A stretch of DNA of 64,000 bases from Acidaminococcus massiliensis (GTDB taxonomy: Bacteria; Bacillota; Negativicutes; Acidaminococcales; Acidaminococcaceae): NCBI RefSeq assembly GCF_900095825.1, contig NZ_LT608315.1:1848311-1912310 (forward strand). The letters are read 5' to 3'. The notes beneath the pieces were generated by a model. The model ran no database searches, had not been told where the DNA came from, and saw only the letters and a list, made by a program, of their open reading frames with translations. Position numbers and translations under genes: made by a program. Positions 35,793 through 43,804 of this stretch are shown in pieces (within the stretch, counting starts at the first letter, position 1; each line of letters opens with the position of its first letter).

Positions 35793-37783
35793 ATGAAAAC
35801 TCTCAGTATTGATATCGAAACATACAGCGATGTGAACCTGGCCAAATGCGGTGTCTATAAGTATGCCGAGTCTCCCGCCTTTGAAATCCTCCTTTTCGGG
35901 TATGCTGTGGACGGGAGAGAGGTGCAGGTCATCGATTTGGCCCAGGGGGAAACCATCCCGGAAGAAATCCTGGATGCCCTCACTGATGACACCGTTACCA
36001 AATGGGCCTTCAATGCCAACTTCGAACGGGTGTGTTTGTCTCGGTATCTTACAGACTTGGGAAGGAGCCTGGATCCGTTCCACGACCGGCATCCCCTGTC
36101 CCAGGAATGCGCCCGGTTCCTGAACCCCGCGGGATGGAAGTGTTCCATGGTCTGGTCCGCCTATATGGGGCTGCCCCTTTCTCTGGAAGGAGTAGGGGCC
36201 GTGCTGAAGCTGGACAATCAGAAGCTGAAGGAAGGGCGGGACCTGATCCGCTACTTCTGTGTTCCCTGCAAGGAAACCAAGACCAATGGGGGCCGGACAA
36301 GGAACCTTCCCCGGCATGCCCCGGACAAATGGGCCCTGTTCAAATCGTACAACAAGCGGGATGTAGAAGTGGAAGTGGCCATCCAGCAGCGGCTAAAACA
36401 CTTCCCGGTACCGGAGCAGGTGTGGGAGGAATACCATTTGGACCAGGAAATCAACGACCGTGGCATTGGCATCGACCTGGAACTGGCCAGACAGGCGGTG
36501 GCCATGGATGCCCGGAGCCGAGAGAGCCTTATGGCGGCCCTGAAGGAACGGACGGGCCTGGAGAACCCCAATTCCGTCATCCAGATGCTGGACTGGCTGG
36601 AACAGCACGGCTTGAAGACAGATTCCCTGGGGAAGAAAAATGTGCAGGAACTGTTGAAAACGGCCCAGGAGCCTCTCCGCAGCGTATTGCGGCTCCGGCA
36701 GAAACTGGCCAAGTCCTCGGTGAAGAAATACCAGGCCATGGAAATGACGGCCTGCCAGGACGGAAGGGCCAGAGGCATGTTCCAGTTCTACGGGGCCAAC
36801 CGGACTGGGCGCTTTGCAGGAAGGCACATTCAACTGCAGAATCTTCCCCAGAACCATATGCCGGACCTTTCGGAAGCCAGGGAGCTGGTGCGGCAGGGGA
36901 ACTATGAAGCCCTGGATCTGCTCTACGATTCCATCCCGGATGGTCCTGTCCCAGCTGATCCGGACGGCCTTTGTGCCCCGGCGGGGGATGAAGTTTGTGG
37001 TCTCAGATTTTTCGGCCATTGAGGCGCGGGTCATTTCGTGGCTTGCTGGTGAAAAGTGGAAATCTGCAGCTTTTGCAGCCGGGAAGGACATCTACTGCTC
37101 AACGGCCAGTCAGATGTTTGGGGTTTCCGGTAGTAAAGCATGGAATCAACGGGGAGCTCCGCCAAAAGGGGAAAATCGCAGAACTGGCCTGTGGCTACGG
37201 GGTGTCCGTTGGGGCACTGAAGGCTATGGGTGCCCTGGACATGGGAATCCCGGAAGAAGAACTGGCCTCCCTGGTCCAGTCCTGGCGCTCCGCCAATCCC
37301 CATATCGTAGATTTCTGATGGCAGGTGGACGGGGCGGTGAAGACTGCCATCAAGCAGCGGATCCCTGTCTGGGTGAACAACATTCGCTTCTCTTGCCAAA
37401 GCGGTATGCTATTCATCGAACTGCCCGGCGGCCGGCGGCTTTCCTATGTGAAACCCCGGATCGGGGAAAACAAGTTCGGTGGGGAATCCGTGACCTACGA
37501 AGGTATCGGGGCCACCAAGAAGTGGGAGCGTCTGGAAAGCTACGGGCCCAAGTTCGTGGAAAATATCGTCCAGGGGACGGCCAGAGACATCCTCTGCTAT
37601 GCCATGCAGACCCTCCGGTGCTGTTCCATTGTGGGTCATGTTCATGATGAACTGATCATCGAATGTGAGAAAAACGTCAGTGTAGATGCCATCTGCGAAC
37701 AGATGGGCCGGACCCCGCCCTGGGCGGAGGGGCTGATCCTGCGGGCGGATGGATATGAGTGCGAGTTTTATCAGAAAGACTGA
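35793..37783 (+). pseudogene. Phage family A DNA polymerase, two frameshifts and a nonsense codon
   Basis: Starts MKTLSIDIETYSDVNL (3'-5' exonuclease motif DIET). Exonuclease and polymerase regions are readable: FNANFERVCLSRYL, KWALFKSYNKRDVEVE, GMFQFYGANRTGRFAG, then frame change at about 36942 (VLSQLIRTAFVPRRG), motif A DFSAIEARVISWLAGE, frame change at about 37122, ELACGYGVSVGALKAMG, in-frame TGA at 37316-37318 where a Trp is expected (NPHIVDF-stop-W), and motif C VHDELIIE near the end. The gene is dead. A bidirectional terminator follows. Confidence 0.85.
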
Positions 37784-37790
37784 AAAATAA

Positions 37791-37840
37791 TAAGAAGCGG
37801 CCGCAAGGAAACCATTTTTCTTGTGGCCGCTTCTTATTTC
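37791..37840. terminator. Bidirectional terminator
   Basis: TAAGAAGCGGCCGCAAG pairs with CTTGTGGCCGCTTCTTA (one wobble), between the dead polymerase gene and the convergent hypothetical gene. Confidence 0.85.
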
Positions 37841-38555
37841 AGTTATCTTTGTTTACCTGTTTCTTCTTCGTTTCATAGAGTGCGATTCGGTCAGGGGATA
37901 GGAACTCCGCTAGGCTTAAGGCCGGCAAGGGAGTACCGAATATCCAGGGAAGGCTTCGGATGAAATTCACGGTCTCAACAGCCCGGTCAAAATAGTTTAC
38001 TTCTTCATCCAGAACGGACGGATTGCAGTACGCATTAAATCTTTCTCGTAAGTAGTTCCGGAGCCTTTCCTCGTCGGAAAAATTTTTCTGCATCTGGAGC
38101 TTGAAATAATTGATGGATTTCTTTTTGCTGATTTTGCATTTCCTGGTCTTAAAGGAATAGGAAAAAGTAAGGAGACAGGAATCGGCAGCTTTCTCTGAAA
38201 TAGCTTCCATACGGAAGCAGAGGGCGGGGTCCGTGGTATCGACTTCTTCGAGATGGACCGTTTCATACCCCCTGTCAAGGGCATAAAAGAAGGCCAGCAT
38301 CCCCTTGAGCCCAGGTTCATAGAAGAGAAAGGAATCATACGGTGTGAGATTCCGCCCTTTATATTTCAGGCGGTACCGTTCATCCTCGGATAAATCAAAT
38401 TGGAATTTCAAGACATCCTGGGTTGCAAAATCAAGATTGCCGGCAGGAGCTTTTTCTTCCTTTGCAAAAAATAAGGGATCGGGAATATGCTGCAGCAACT
38501 CATCCATCTTTTCATCCCGAAAAGATTCAGAGGGATGGACTTTCTGCTTTTCCAT
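37839..38555 (-). CDS. Hypothetical protein
   Basis: About 238 residues from ATG 38555 (MEKQKVHPSESFRDEKMDELLQ), with AGGAGG 12 bases upstream. Charged, apparently soluble, no signal or membrane segment and no recognised family. Opposite in orientation to the phage genes, with the structured RNA gene 140 bases upstream in the same orientation; it may be a cargo gene. Confidence 0.6.
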   Translation of the reverse strand: MEKQKVHPSESFRDEKMDELLQHIPDPLFFAKEEKAPAGNLDFATQDVLKFQFDLSEDERYRLKYKGRNLTPYDSFLFYEPGLKGMLAFFYALDRGYETVHLEEVDTTDPALCFRMEAISEKAADSCLLTFSYSFKTRKCKISKKKSINYFKLQMQKNFSDEERLRNYLRERFNAYCNPSVLDEEVNYFDRAVETVNFIRSLPWIFGTPLPALSLAEFLSPDRIALYETKKKQVNKDN

Positions 38556-38697
38556 ATTGGTGATACGCCTCCTGAAACAGAAAATCATCAGGCCGAAAAG
38601 AATCTTTCTACAACAATATCATAACGAAGTTAACCTAGAAAAACAACCAGAGATTCTGCTCAAAATTTTCTTTTTTACGGAAAAAAATTAAAACAAA

Positions 38698-38944
38698 TGG
38701 AGAAAACTGGGTATGCAAATTATCACATACCCAGTTCTGTTATGCAGGAAAAGAAAGTACTCTTCTCTGGTGGCGGCTACCTTCACCAACCGGCTCCGGC
38801 GCCGATTCTATTCTGGACAGTAATCCGCCTGACGGAAAAGCTGCAACCTGATATAGATTACTGCTAATCCGCGACGGAAGTCACCGCTCCGCAAAGTGCC
38901 GGAAAGAGCGCTGCCCTAAAGCCTAGAAAGAAGAGTACTTTGGA
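38698..38944 (-). ncRNA. Unidentified structured RNA gene (about 245 nt)
   Basis: Three independent signals agree. A promoter on the minus strand: TTGACG (38979-38974), exactly 17 bases, TAGAAT (38956-38951), giving a start near 38944. A perfect 13-bp closing helix begins three bases later: AAAGTACTCTTCT (38941-38929) with AGAAGAGTACTTT (38766-38754). A terminator ends it: AACTGGGTATG/CATACCCAGTT (38736-38705) followed by a T-rich run. Inside are further helices, e.g. CAGTAATC with GATTACTG. No open frame fits. I could not match it to 6S, tmRNA, RNase P, SRP or a known riboswitch. It may be a phage or mobile-element regulatory RNA. Confidence 0.6.
38705..38736 (-). terminator. Terminator of the structured RNA gene
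   Basis: 11-bp perfect stem, 10-base loop; only the minus-strand side is followed by a T-rich tract. Confidence 0.65.
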
Positions 38945-38950
38945 ACTGTA

Positions 38951-38979
38951 ATTCTATCAGAGAGCCGAAGAACCGTCAA
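38951..38979 (-). promoter_or_regulatory. Promoter of the structured RNA gene
   Basis: Minus strand TTGACG-N17-TAGAAT, the best sigma-70 match in the accessory region. Confidence 0.7.
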
Positions 38980-39107
38980 TTAATTTTTGCTTTTCTGGTA
39001 CTTATCCCAGCGGATTCTGTCCTGTTACAGGTAGAGAAGGGAATCTTCTCAAGTCCATGTAGCGGGATTGGAATCTGCTATTTATTTTTTGAAGGAGTGA
39101 TAACGCC

Positions 39108-39338
39108 ATGTTTTATGTGAAGGAACCGATTACGGACAATATGGAATTTCAGATGGAAATCACGGACAAGAATGTGTTCTGCCGGTGTCCGGTTTGCGGG
39201 AAAGAAGTGCCAGTGAATCTGGAAAAAGTCTTGGGCAAAGGTAAAGGGGGCTTGTTCGAGACAGCCGTCTTATGTGAAGACTGTTCCCGGGAACTGATGG
39301 AGGTGGGCCATGGAGATGGATCAAAAACGGAATGCTGA
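39108..39338 (+). CDS. Small zinc-ribbon-like phage protein
   Basis: 76 residues with two Cys pairs (CRCPVCGKEV and LCEDCSREL), so a probable zinc ribbon. AAGGAG ribosome site. Function unknown; it begins the second block of phage gene remnants. Confidence 0.65.
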   Translation: MFYVKEPITDNMEFQMEITDKNVFCRCPVCGKEVPVNLEKVLGKGKGGLFETAVLCEDCSRELMEVGHGDGSKTEC

Positions 39339-39405
39339 ACATTACCCGGATCCCACGGCCTATCAGGCTATCCGGAATGCAGAGCCGCCCAGGTTCCCCT
39401 TATGA
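39310..39405 (+). pseudogene. Truncated small phage protein
   Basis: 31 residues, MEMDQKRNAEHYPDPTAYQAI..., ends abruptly after RNAEPPRFPL. The start resembles a common small phage protein (KRNxxxYxDPTAYxAI) that is normally about twice as long. It overlaps the end of the zinc-ribbon gene. Confidence 0.45.
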
Positions 39406-39451
39406 CCAGAAAAAGGGAAAGCCATCAAAGTATATCAGTGAGGTGATCTAA

Positions 39452-39721
39452 GTGAAATTTACGCTGTTTACGGCATCTTGTACGGGGATGGAATCCAACT
39501 GCCGGTATCCTCAGAAACGGGAAATCCAAAATGCTCAGGACCTAAAAGCGGCGGCTCAATTTGACCATGTTTGCGCTGCCTATAAAAACAGCTACCGAAG
39601 CCGGGATAACTTCCTTTGGTCCGATAATTCTCTTTTAGGACTGAAAAAATGGAAAAAAGCCTATAGAGAAAGTTTAAGAACAGACCGTCATAGAGTGACA
39701 CCGGGGAAAACATCGAGGTGA
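39452..39721 (+). pseudogene. Remnant of a VirE-type phage primase/helicase (N-terminus only)
   Basis: MKFTLFTASCTGMESNCRYP...FDHVCAAYKNSYRSRDNFLWSD matches the start of virulence-associated E-type phage proteins. After residue 58 the sequence changes to unrelated text, so the remaining several hundred residues are deleted. Confidence 0.6.
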
Positions 39722-39727
39722 TGAAAA

Positions 39728-39930
39728 ATGCGGGAACGTACCCTGGAAATGAAACTTGTGAAGGAAACCCGGAAACGGGGCGGTGTGGCTCTGAAGTTTG
39801 TTTCTCCGTCCTTCTCCGGCATGCCGGACCGAATTGGTCCTTTTGCCCCATCAGGTGATGAGATTTGTGGAAGTGAAGGCACCAGGAGAGAAGCCAAGGC
39901 CGCTGCAAAAAAGCCGGCATACCATGCGTC
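39728..39930 (+). pseudogene. VRR-NUC nuclease remnant, frameshifted
   Basis: MRERTLEMKLVKETRKRGGVALKFVSPSFSGMPDR is the start of phage VRR-NUC proteins; after a one-base shift at about 39833 the catalytic part VLLPHQVMRFVEVKAPGEKPRPLQ (ExK: FVEVK) continues in another frame. The C-terminus is lost by a deletion that joins it to the SNF2 remnant. Confidence 0.7.
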
Positions 39931-40310
39931 GAGAAATGGGATCACTTGAAAGCTCTCACCTGCAGCATAGTGGTGGGGACCGTGACAGAACGAAGGCGGG
40001 CTCTCCAGAAACTGGCGGATATTTACATTGTGAATCGGGAAAATCTGGTGTGACTTTGGAAAAACTGCCGGCTGGATTTTGATATGGTGGTCCTGGATGA
40101 GTTGCCAGTCTTGATCTGGTTCGGGCTCACATGGAGTTTGGAACTGTACCAGCAAACGGTGGCCAGGCTCTGGCGGCAGGGACAGGAAAGCCGGACGGTG
40201 ATCGTCCAGCACGAGTACCATTGACGAACGGATTCTGAAAGCCCTGGAAAAGAAAGACAGCTCCCAGGCGGCATTGATTAAAGCTGTCAAGGCGGATTTG
40301 GAGGGAATCA
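39928..40310 (+). pseudogene. SNF2 phage helicase remnant, multiply broken
   Basis: Reading VEKWDHLKALTCSIVVGTVTERR...ADIYIVNRENLV, stop (TGA 40051-40053 where Trp is expected), LWKNCRLDFDMVVLDEL (Walker B), then an internal deletion to LELYQQTVARLWRQGQ (motif VI) and a frameshift at about 40215 to TIDERILKALEKKDSSQAALIKAVKADLEG. The N-terminal third with Walker A is missing. Confidence 0.7.
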
Positions 40311-40311
40311 G

Positions 40312-40503
40312 GTGGAAGATGAAGCCCAGCGGTCGGTCCTTCGGGACCGGTACATTCATTTCGATGCCTGGGAGGACATTGCCCGGAGCATGGGTAAAGG
40401 AATCCGGTGGGTCTACACGGTCCATGGGGAAGGGATGGCAGCCGTTGAAAAAATTTTGGAGGCGTGCAGTGACTTGCAGGAAAATGCAGTAGATACACAC
40501 TAG
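40312..40503 (+). pseudogene. C-terminal remnant of a phage sigma-like/DUF1492-type protein
   Basis: 63 residues, EDEAQRSVLRDRYIHFDAWEDIARSMGKGIRWVYTVHGEG, an HTH of the sigma region 4 type used by late-gene activators. The N-terminal half is absent and the frame begins inside the helicase remnant. Confidence 0.5.
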
Positions 40504-40557
40504 AATTCGATAGACTCTTCGTGGTATGATAAAATCACGAGAAAAGGGAATAAAGAC

Positions 40558-40590
40558 AAGCCTTGCAGGATGTAAAAATCCTACAAGGCT
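40558..40590 (+). terminator. Terminator
   Basis: AGCCTTGCAGGAT / AATCCTACAAGGCT then TTTTTT; it ends the phage remnant block before the Phd/Doc module. Confidence 0.8.
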
Positions 40591-40616
40591 TTTTTCTTGC
40601 AACAAAAGGCATGGAG

Positions 40617-40994
40617 CTATTCTTGATGAATGATAATCCAGTGAAGAAGATCTTGCTGCGAGAGTTCTCCAGAAGCAATTTTTAAAAATGTATCTGACAG
40701 TTCGTCTTGTGTATAGGTGAGTTCAATCTTATTAAGAGCGAGAAACACCAACATCACATGTGCACCGATACGTTTATTGCCGTCAATAAAGGCATGGTTT
40801 TTTACAAGACCATATCCAAGACGAGCAGCCTTCTGTTGTAAGGATGGATAAATGTCTGTGCCTGAGAAGGACTGAAATGGTGCGGCCAATACGGATTCCA
40901 GCAATCCTTCATCCCGGATGCCATCAGTTCCCCCTGTTTCTTGAATCAGCTGCGAATGAAGTTTGATGATTTGATTCTTTGAAAGAACAATCAT
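40617..40994 (-). CDS. doc: Doc-type toxin (Fic fold)
   Basis: 125 residues. Fic/Doc signature HAFIDGNKRIGAH at about 66-78. Family knowledge: Doc phosphorylates EF-Tu and stops translation; its antitoxin is Phd. Start overlaps the antitoxin stop by four bases. Frame and motif intact, so the module is probably active and could keep the decayed element in the genome. Confidence 0.9.
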   Translation of the reverse strand: MIVLSKNQIIKLHSQLIQETGGTDGIRDEGLLESVLAAPFQSFSGTDIYPSLQQKAARLGYGLVKNHAFIDGNKRIGAHVMLVFLALNKIELTYTQDELSDTFLKIASGELSQQDLLHWIIIHQE

Positions 40995-41233
40995 TTGGCG
41001 AGAACCTCATAGGCTTTCCGGTTCTTGGCGATTAAACGTTTGGAAACGGCAAGTACATCTTCGTCGTTAGCAAGCTGTTCCTGTTCAGCGTTGTTGAACT
41101 CAACCAGCAGATAGCGAGGAGAGTTGTTTTTCAAAATGACAACAGGACCTTTCTCATCAACCATTCTGGCTACACGAGAAAAGTTCTGGTTTGCTTCTGT
41201 GATGGAAACAAGATTTTCTGTATTGACATTCAT
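40991..41233 (-). CDS. phd: Phd/YefM-type antitoxin
   Basis: 80 residues, NLVSITEANQNFSRVARMVDEKGPVVILKNNSPRYLLVEF, the Phd DNA-binding fold, then a charged tail that should wrap the toxin. AAGGAGG ribosome site. Upstream of doc in one operon, expected to be autoregulated. Confidence 0.88.
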   Translation of the reverse strand: MNVNTENLVSITEANQNFSRVARMVDEKGPVVILKNNSPRYLLVEFNNAEQEQLANDEDVLAVSKRLIAKNRKAYEVLAK

Positions 41234-41324
41234 AGTTGATGCCTCCTTAAGTTTGATAATTTAATTATAGCCCACAAATAGGATTAATTCAACCTATATA
41301 TATTTTTTTAATTTCCGAAAGGAG

Positions 41325-41720
41325 GTGGCAGCTGTACCGAGAAAACCAAAACGACCTTGTTCCTTCCCAGGCTGTCCGAACCTGACGGATGGGCGGTACT
41401 ATGAGAAGCACCAGAAGATCATGGCCAACCAGTACGAAAAGTATGAGCGTAGTCCGGCAACGAAGAAACGGTACGGCAGGACCTGGAAGAAGATCAGGGA
41501 TACTTACGTGGCCAGCCATCCTCTTTGTGAAGTGTGCCTGAAGCACGGCCGGTACGTGGTGGCGGAAGAAGTCCACCATAAGAAATCTCTGGCCGAAGGT
41601 GGTGCCCATGCCTGGAACAACTTGATTGCCCTGTGCAAAGCCTGTCATGCCCGGATCCATGCCCAAAGAGGAGATCGGTGGCGCCAGAAAATCACAAGAA
41701 AAAATGGACTCTCAGAATGA
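41325..41720 (+). CDS. Phage HNH endonuclease
   Basis: About 131 residues. HNH motif: CEVCLKHGRYVVAEEVHHKKSLAEGGAHAWNNLIALCKACHARIHA, with zinc Cys pairs CEVC and CKAC. Such HNH proteins lie next to terminase genes and help DNA packaging. The only start with usable position is GTG 41325, inside the ribosome site; the family's usual start would fall on a GTA at 41334, so the start codon may have been lost. Confidence 0.75.
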   Translation: MAAVPRKPKRPCSFPGCPNLTDGRYYEKHQKIMANQYEKYERSPATKKRYGRTWKKIRDTYVASHPLCEVCLKHGRYVVAEEVHHKKSLAEGGAHAWNNLIALCKACHARIHAQRGDRWRQKITRKNGLSE

Positions 41721-41918
41721 TAAATCTGAAACAAAGTGGTATACCCAGGGGGCGTATGAATCTCTGGAAGCCCAGAAAGCCAGAACTATATGAAGCAGGT
41801 AAACCAGATCTGGTACCAGATCTACCAGGTGGTGAAGGAAAACTGCTCTGTGGAGTTTGCCGGAAACACGCCCCAGGATGACGTAATGGAGCGGCTGCTC
41901 CGGTCTCGGAAGGTGTAA
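41705..41918 (+). pseudogene. Terminase small-subunit-like remnant, frameshifted
   Basis: MDSQNDKSETKWYTQGAYESLEAQKART runs to a stop at 41793; one base later in frame MKQVNQIWYQIYQVVKENCSVEFAGNTPQDDVMERLLRSRKV follows to 41918. The second part resembles the end of small terminase subunits found between HNH and large terminase genes. Confidence 0.5.
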
Positions 41919-41937
41919 CAGGAGGGAAAAGAAAGTA

Positions 41938-41993
41938 TGGAAAAAACGACCAAAGAAATGAAGCTCATCCCCATTGATGAGCTCATTCCTTAA
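41938..41993 (+). pseudogene. Start of a ParB-like/DNA-modification gene, cut by deletion
   Basis: MEKTTKEMKLIPIDELIP then stop. The LIPIDELIP segment is the usual start of ParB/Srx-domain phage methylase-partner proteins; everything after is missing. AGGAGG ribosome site precedes it. Confidence 0.4.
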
Positions 41994-42309
41994 CCTGATG
42001 GCCTCCAAGGCCGGACTTTTCAAGAAGGCATTGGGTACGGATGATCTGGCCATCCAAAGGGAAGATGGCAAGATTTCCTTCCCCTGGTTCCATGAAGCTG
42101 ACAGCACTAAGGTCCAGGTATATACCAAACTGGTGACGGCCCTTTGCCAAATGGCCAAGAAGTCCAAACGGATCACCGCCAAAGAGCATGGAGTTCCCAA
42201 TGAGAAATATGCCTTCCGGTGTTTTCTCCTGCGGCTGGGCTTTATTGGATCGGAGTACAAAGACTGCCGGAAGATCCTGCTGGAAAAACTCAGCGGTTCC
42301 GCAATGTGA
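41974..42309 (+). CDS. Mobile-element protein of unknown function, possibly truncated
   Basis: 111 residues, of which AGLFKKALGTDDLAIQREDGKISFPWF and NEKYAFRCFLLRLGFIGSEYKDCRKILL look like a conserved fragment seen in phage/ICE proteins. Its proposed start lies in the ParB-like remnant, so the true N-terminus has probably been deleted. Confidence 0.45.
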   Translation: MMSSFLNLMASKAGLFKKALGTDDLAIQREDGKISFPWFHEADSTKVQVYTKLVTALCQMAKKSKRITAKEHGVPNEKYAFRCFLLRLGFIGSEYKDCRKILLEKLSGSAM

Positions 42310-42570
42310 TCCATGGGGTGGATGTAGTTAAAAAACTGAATTACCCAAAAGTCCCCGCCTTTTTCTTCAGTCTTTGAGGAGCGGGGAACATAGAGAAAGG
42401 GAACCTAAGAGCTCCTTTTCTTGTAATATAAAAAGTGCACATTGACTTGCGGGGCTTGGACACTTGAAGCCGTTCAGTGGTCACGCAACTTTGTGCACTA
42501 TTATGATGCCTATCATATATAACACTTTGGAAAAAGTCAAGAAAGAAATTAGAAGAAGGGAGGGAGCCCC

Positions 42571-42738
42571 ATGCGGAAACTCAAAAAGTATAAGCCCACA
42601 AAATTCAAAGCCAAAACGTCCACCTACAATAAGGAACTGGCGGATTATGCGGTAGCCTTTATCGAGAGCCTGTGTCACACCAAGGGAACTTGGGCGGGTC
42701 ATCCGCTGCGGGAACCATGTTCAGGAAAGCGTCTATGA
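42571..42738 (+). pseudogene. Large terminase N-terminal remnant
   Basis: MRKLKKYKPTKFKAKTSTYNKELADYAVAFIESLCHTKGTWAG is the typical start of phage large terminases (TerL). After residue 45 it runs into other sequence and stops; the ATPase and nuclease domains are deleted. GGAGG ribosome site is kept. Confidence 0.65.
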
Positions 42739-42823
42739 TTCCCGGGGCCTGCTTTTTGTATAAGAAAAATCCCTGCTTTTTATGGGCAGGGGTTCTCCTT
42801 CTCGGATTTTTGGCAACTTGCAG

Positions 42824-43102
42824 TTAACCGACAGAAGCTACCTGCAGTTTTAAGTTCAGTGCCTGCATCAGTTTTACAAGAGTATCCAGTTTGGGCGTCG
42901 TTTTAAGGGTTTCAATGCGTGCGATGGAAGACTGGGGAATACCGCACCGTTCGGCAAGAGTACGTTGGCTGATTCCCAGTTCCTGTCTCCGCCGGATGAT
43001 AGAAGAAACAATATTGCTTACTTCTTCGATTTCTTCCATGTTGCGGCGTTCTTCCTCACTGATGGACTTTACGTGATTTTTATAATCTTCCCAAGTTCTC
43101 AT
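42824..43102 (-). CDS. HigA-type HTH antitoxin
   Basis: 92 residues. Cro/CI HTH at 36-75 (RRRQELGISQRTLAERCGIPQSSIARIETLKTTPKLDTLVKLMQAL). It overlaps the end of a HigB-like toxin remnant (ATGA). The 28-base palindrome upstream of that toxin (43495-43522) is its likely operator. Confidence 0.8.
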   Translation of the reverse strand: MRTWEDYKNHVKSISEEERRNMEEIEEVSNIVSSIIRRRQELGISQRTLAERCGIPQSSIARIETLKTTPKLDTLVKLMQALNLKLQVASVG

Positions 43103-43467
43103 TGTTGTTCCTCCTTCTGACGGATATAGTCATCCCGTTCCGCCTTGGCTCAGATGATCTCGCGTTTTGGTGTTTTCTGGGATTTCTTGCGGAAATAATG
43201 GAGCAGTACGTATTGGCTTTCATCATAATAGAAATAAAATACTCGGTTATTTCCAGGCCGAAGTTCCCATATATCATCTTCCAGATGCTTGGTGATATTG
43301 GTTGGGAGATTGGTCCCGTTTTTAGCAAGCAGGTCAATGTAGAAGATAATCTGGTTGTTTTGAATACGAGCATCTTTGTTGTTTGTGCTCTTTATACGCA
43401 ACGTTTCTAAGAAATCCCAGACGTCTGATTCGCCATGCTGATTTTCGTAGAATTCAATTTTTTACAT
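43099..43467 (-). pseudogene. HigB/RelE-type toxin, nonsense codons at position 2 and near the end
   Basis: From ATG 43467 (AAGGAG upstream) the frame reads M-stop-KIEFYENQHGESDVWDFLETLRIKS...ELRPGNNRVFYFYYDESQYVLLHYFRKKSQKTPKREI, stop (TGA), AKAERDDYIRQKEEQQ. This is a full HigB-like (gp49 family) protein except for TAA at codon 2 (a Tyr in relatives) and TGA ten or so codons before the end of the conserved core. The toxin should be dead while its antitoxin is intact. Confidence 0.75.
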
Positions 43468-43494
43468 GACTGCACTCCTTACAGTATTTCTTGT

Positions 43495-43522
43495 TTAATG
43501 ATAGCATGTATGCTATCATTAA
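43495..43522. promoter_or_regulatory. 28-base palindromic operator of the HigBA-like module
   Basis: TTAATGATAGCAT-GT-ATGCTATCATTAA, perfect arms of 13 bases, 28 bases upstream of the toxin start. Confidence 0.7.
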
Positions 43523-43557
43523 AGCAAGTAATCTACATATGGAATGTACGAGGGGCT

Positions 43558-43720
43558 GCCAACCAATCCACAGCTCCATCTCCATCGTACCGTATTCTTC
43601 TTTGAAAGGGAATATTGGGTACAACTTTATTATACGAGGGGCTTCCTATGGCGAGCCCGTCCCGGCCGCCCAGAGGGTAAAAAAGCAGGCCCGCAGTCGT
43701 AGTGATTGCGGGCCGTTTTC
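43558..43720. repeat. Dispersed MITE-like repeat (copy near HigBA)
   Basis: GGGGCTGCCAACCAATCCAC... to GGCCGCCCAGAGGGTAAAAA. Its first 95 bases match, in inverted orientation, 50926-51010. The right end (CCCGTCCCGGCCGCCCAGAG) recurs at 49180-49205 and, with small changes, at 52705-52735. A terminator-like hairpin GCAGGCCCGCAGTC/GATTGCGGGCC follows. Confidence 0.6.
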
Positions 43721-43804
43721 TGTCGGGATTTTTGGATAGGGCATTTGCTATAATGAGGATAAAGCAGGAAGAAAGAGAAAGTGGTGTAAAGGAGTAATAG
43801 AAAA

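Noticed and set aside
38698-38944. Calling the structured RNA 6S RNA, tmRNA or an IscB-type omega RNA
   Set aside because: Only the overall paired-end shape fits 6S; no tmRNA tag or known core, and no IscB/TnpB gene is adjacent.
37316-40053. TGA read as Trp (stop-codon recoding) in phage genes
   Set aside because: TGA stands where Trp is expected in the polymerase and SNF2 remnants, but the same genes also have frameshifts, deletions and other stops, so simple decay explains it.
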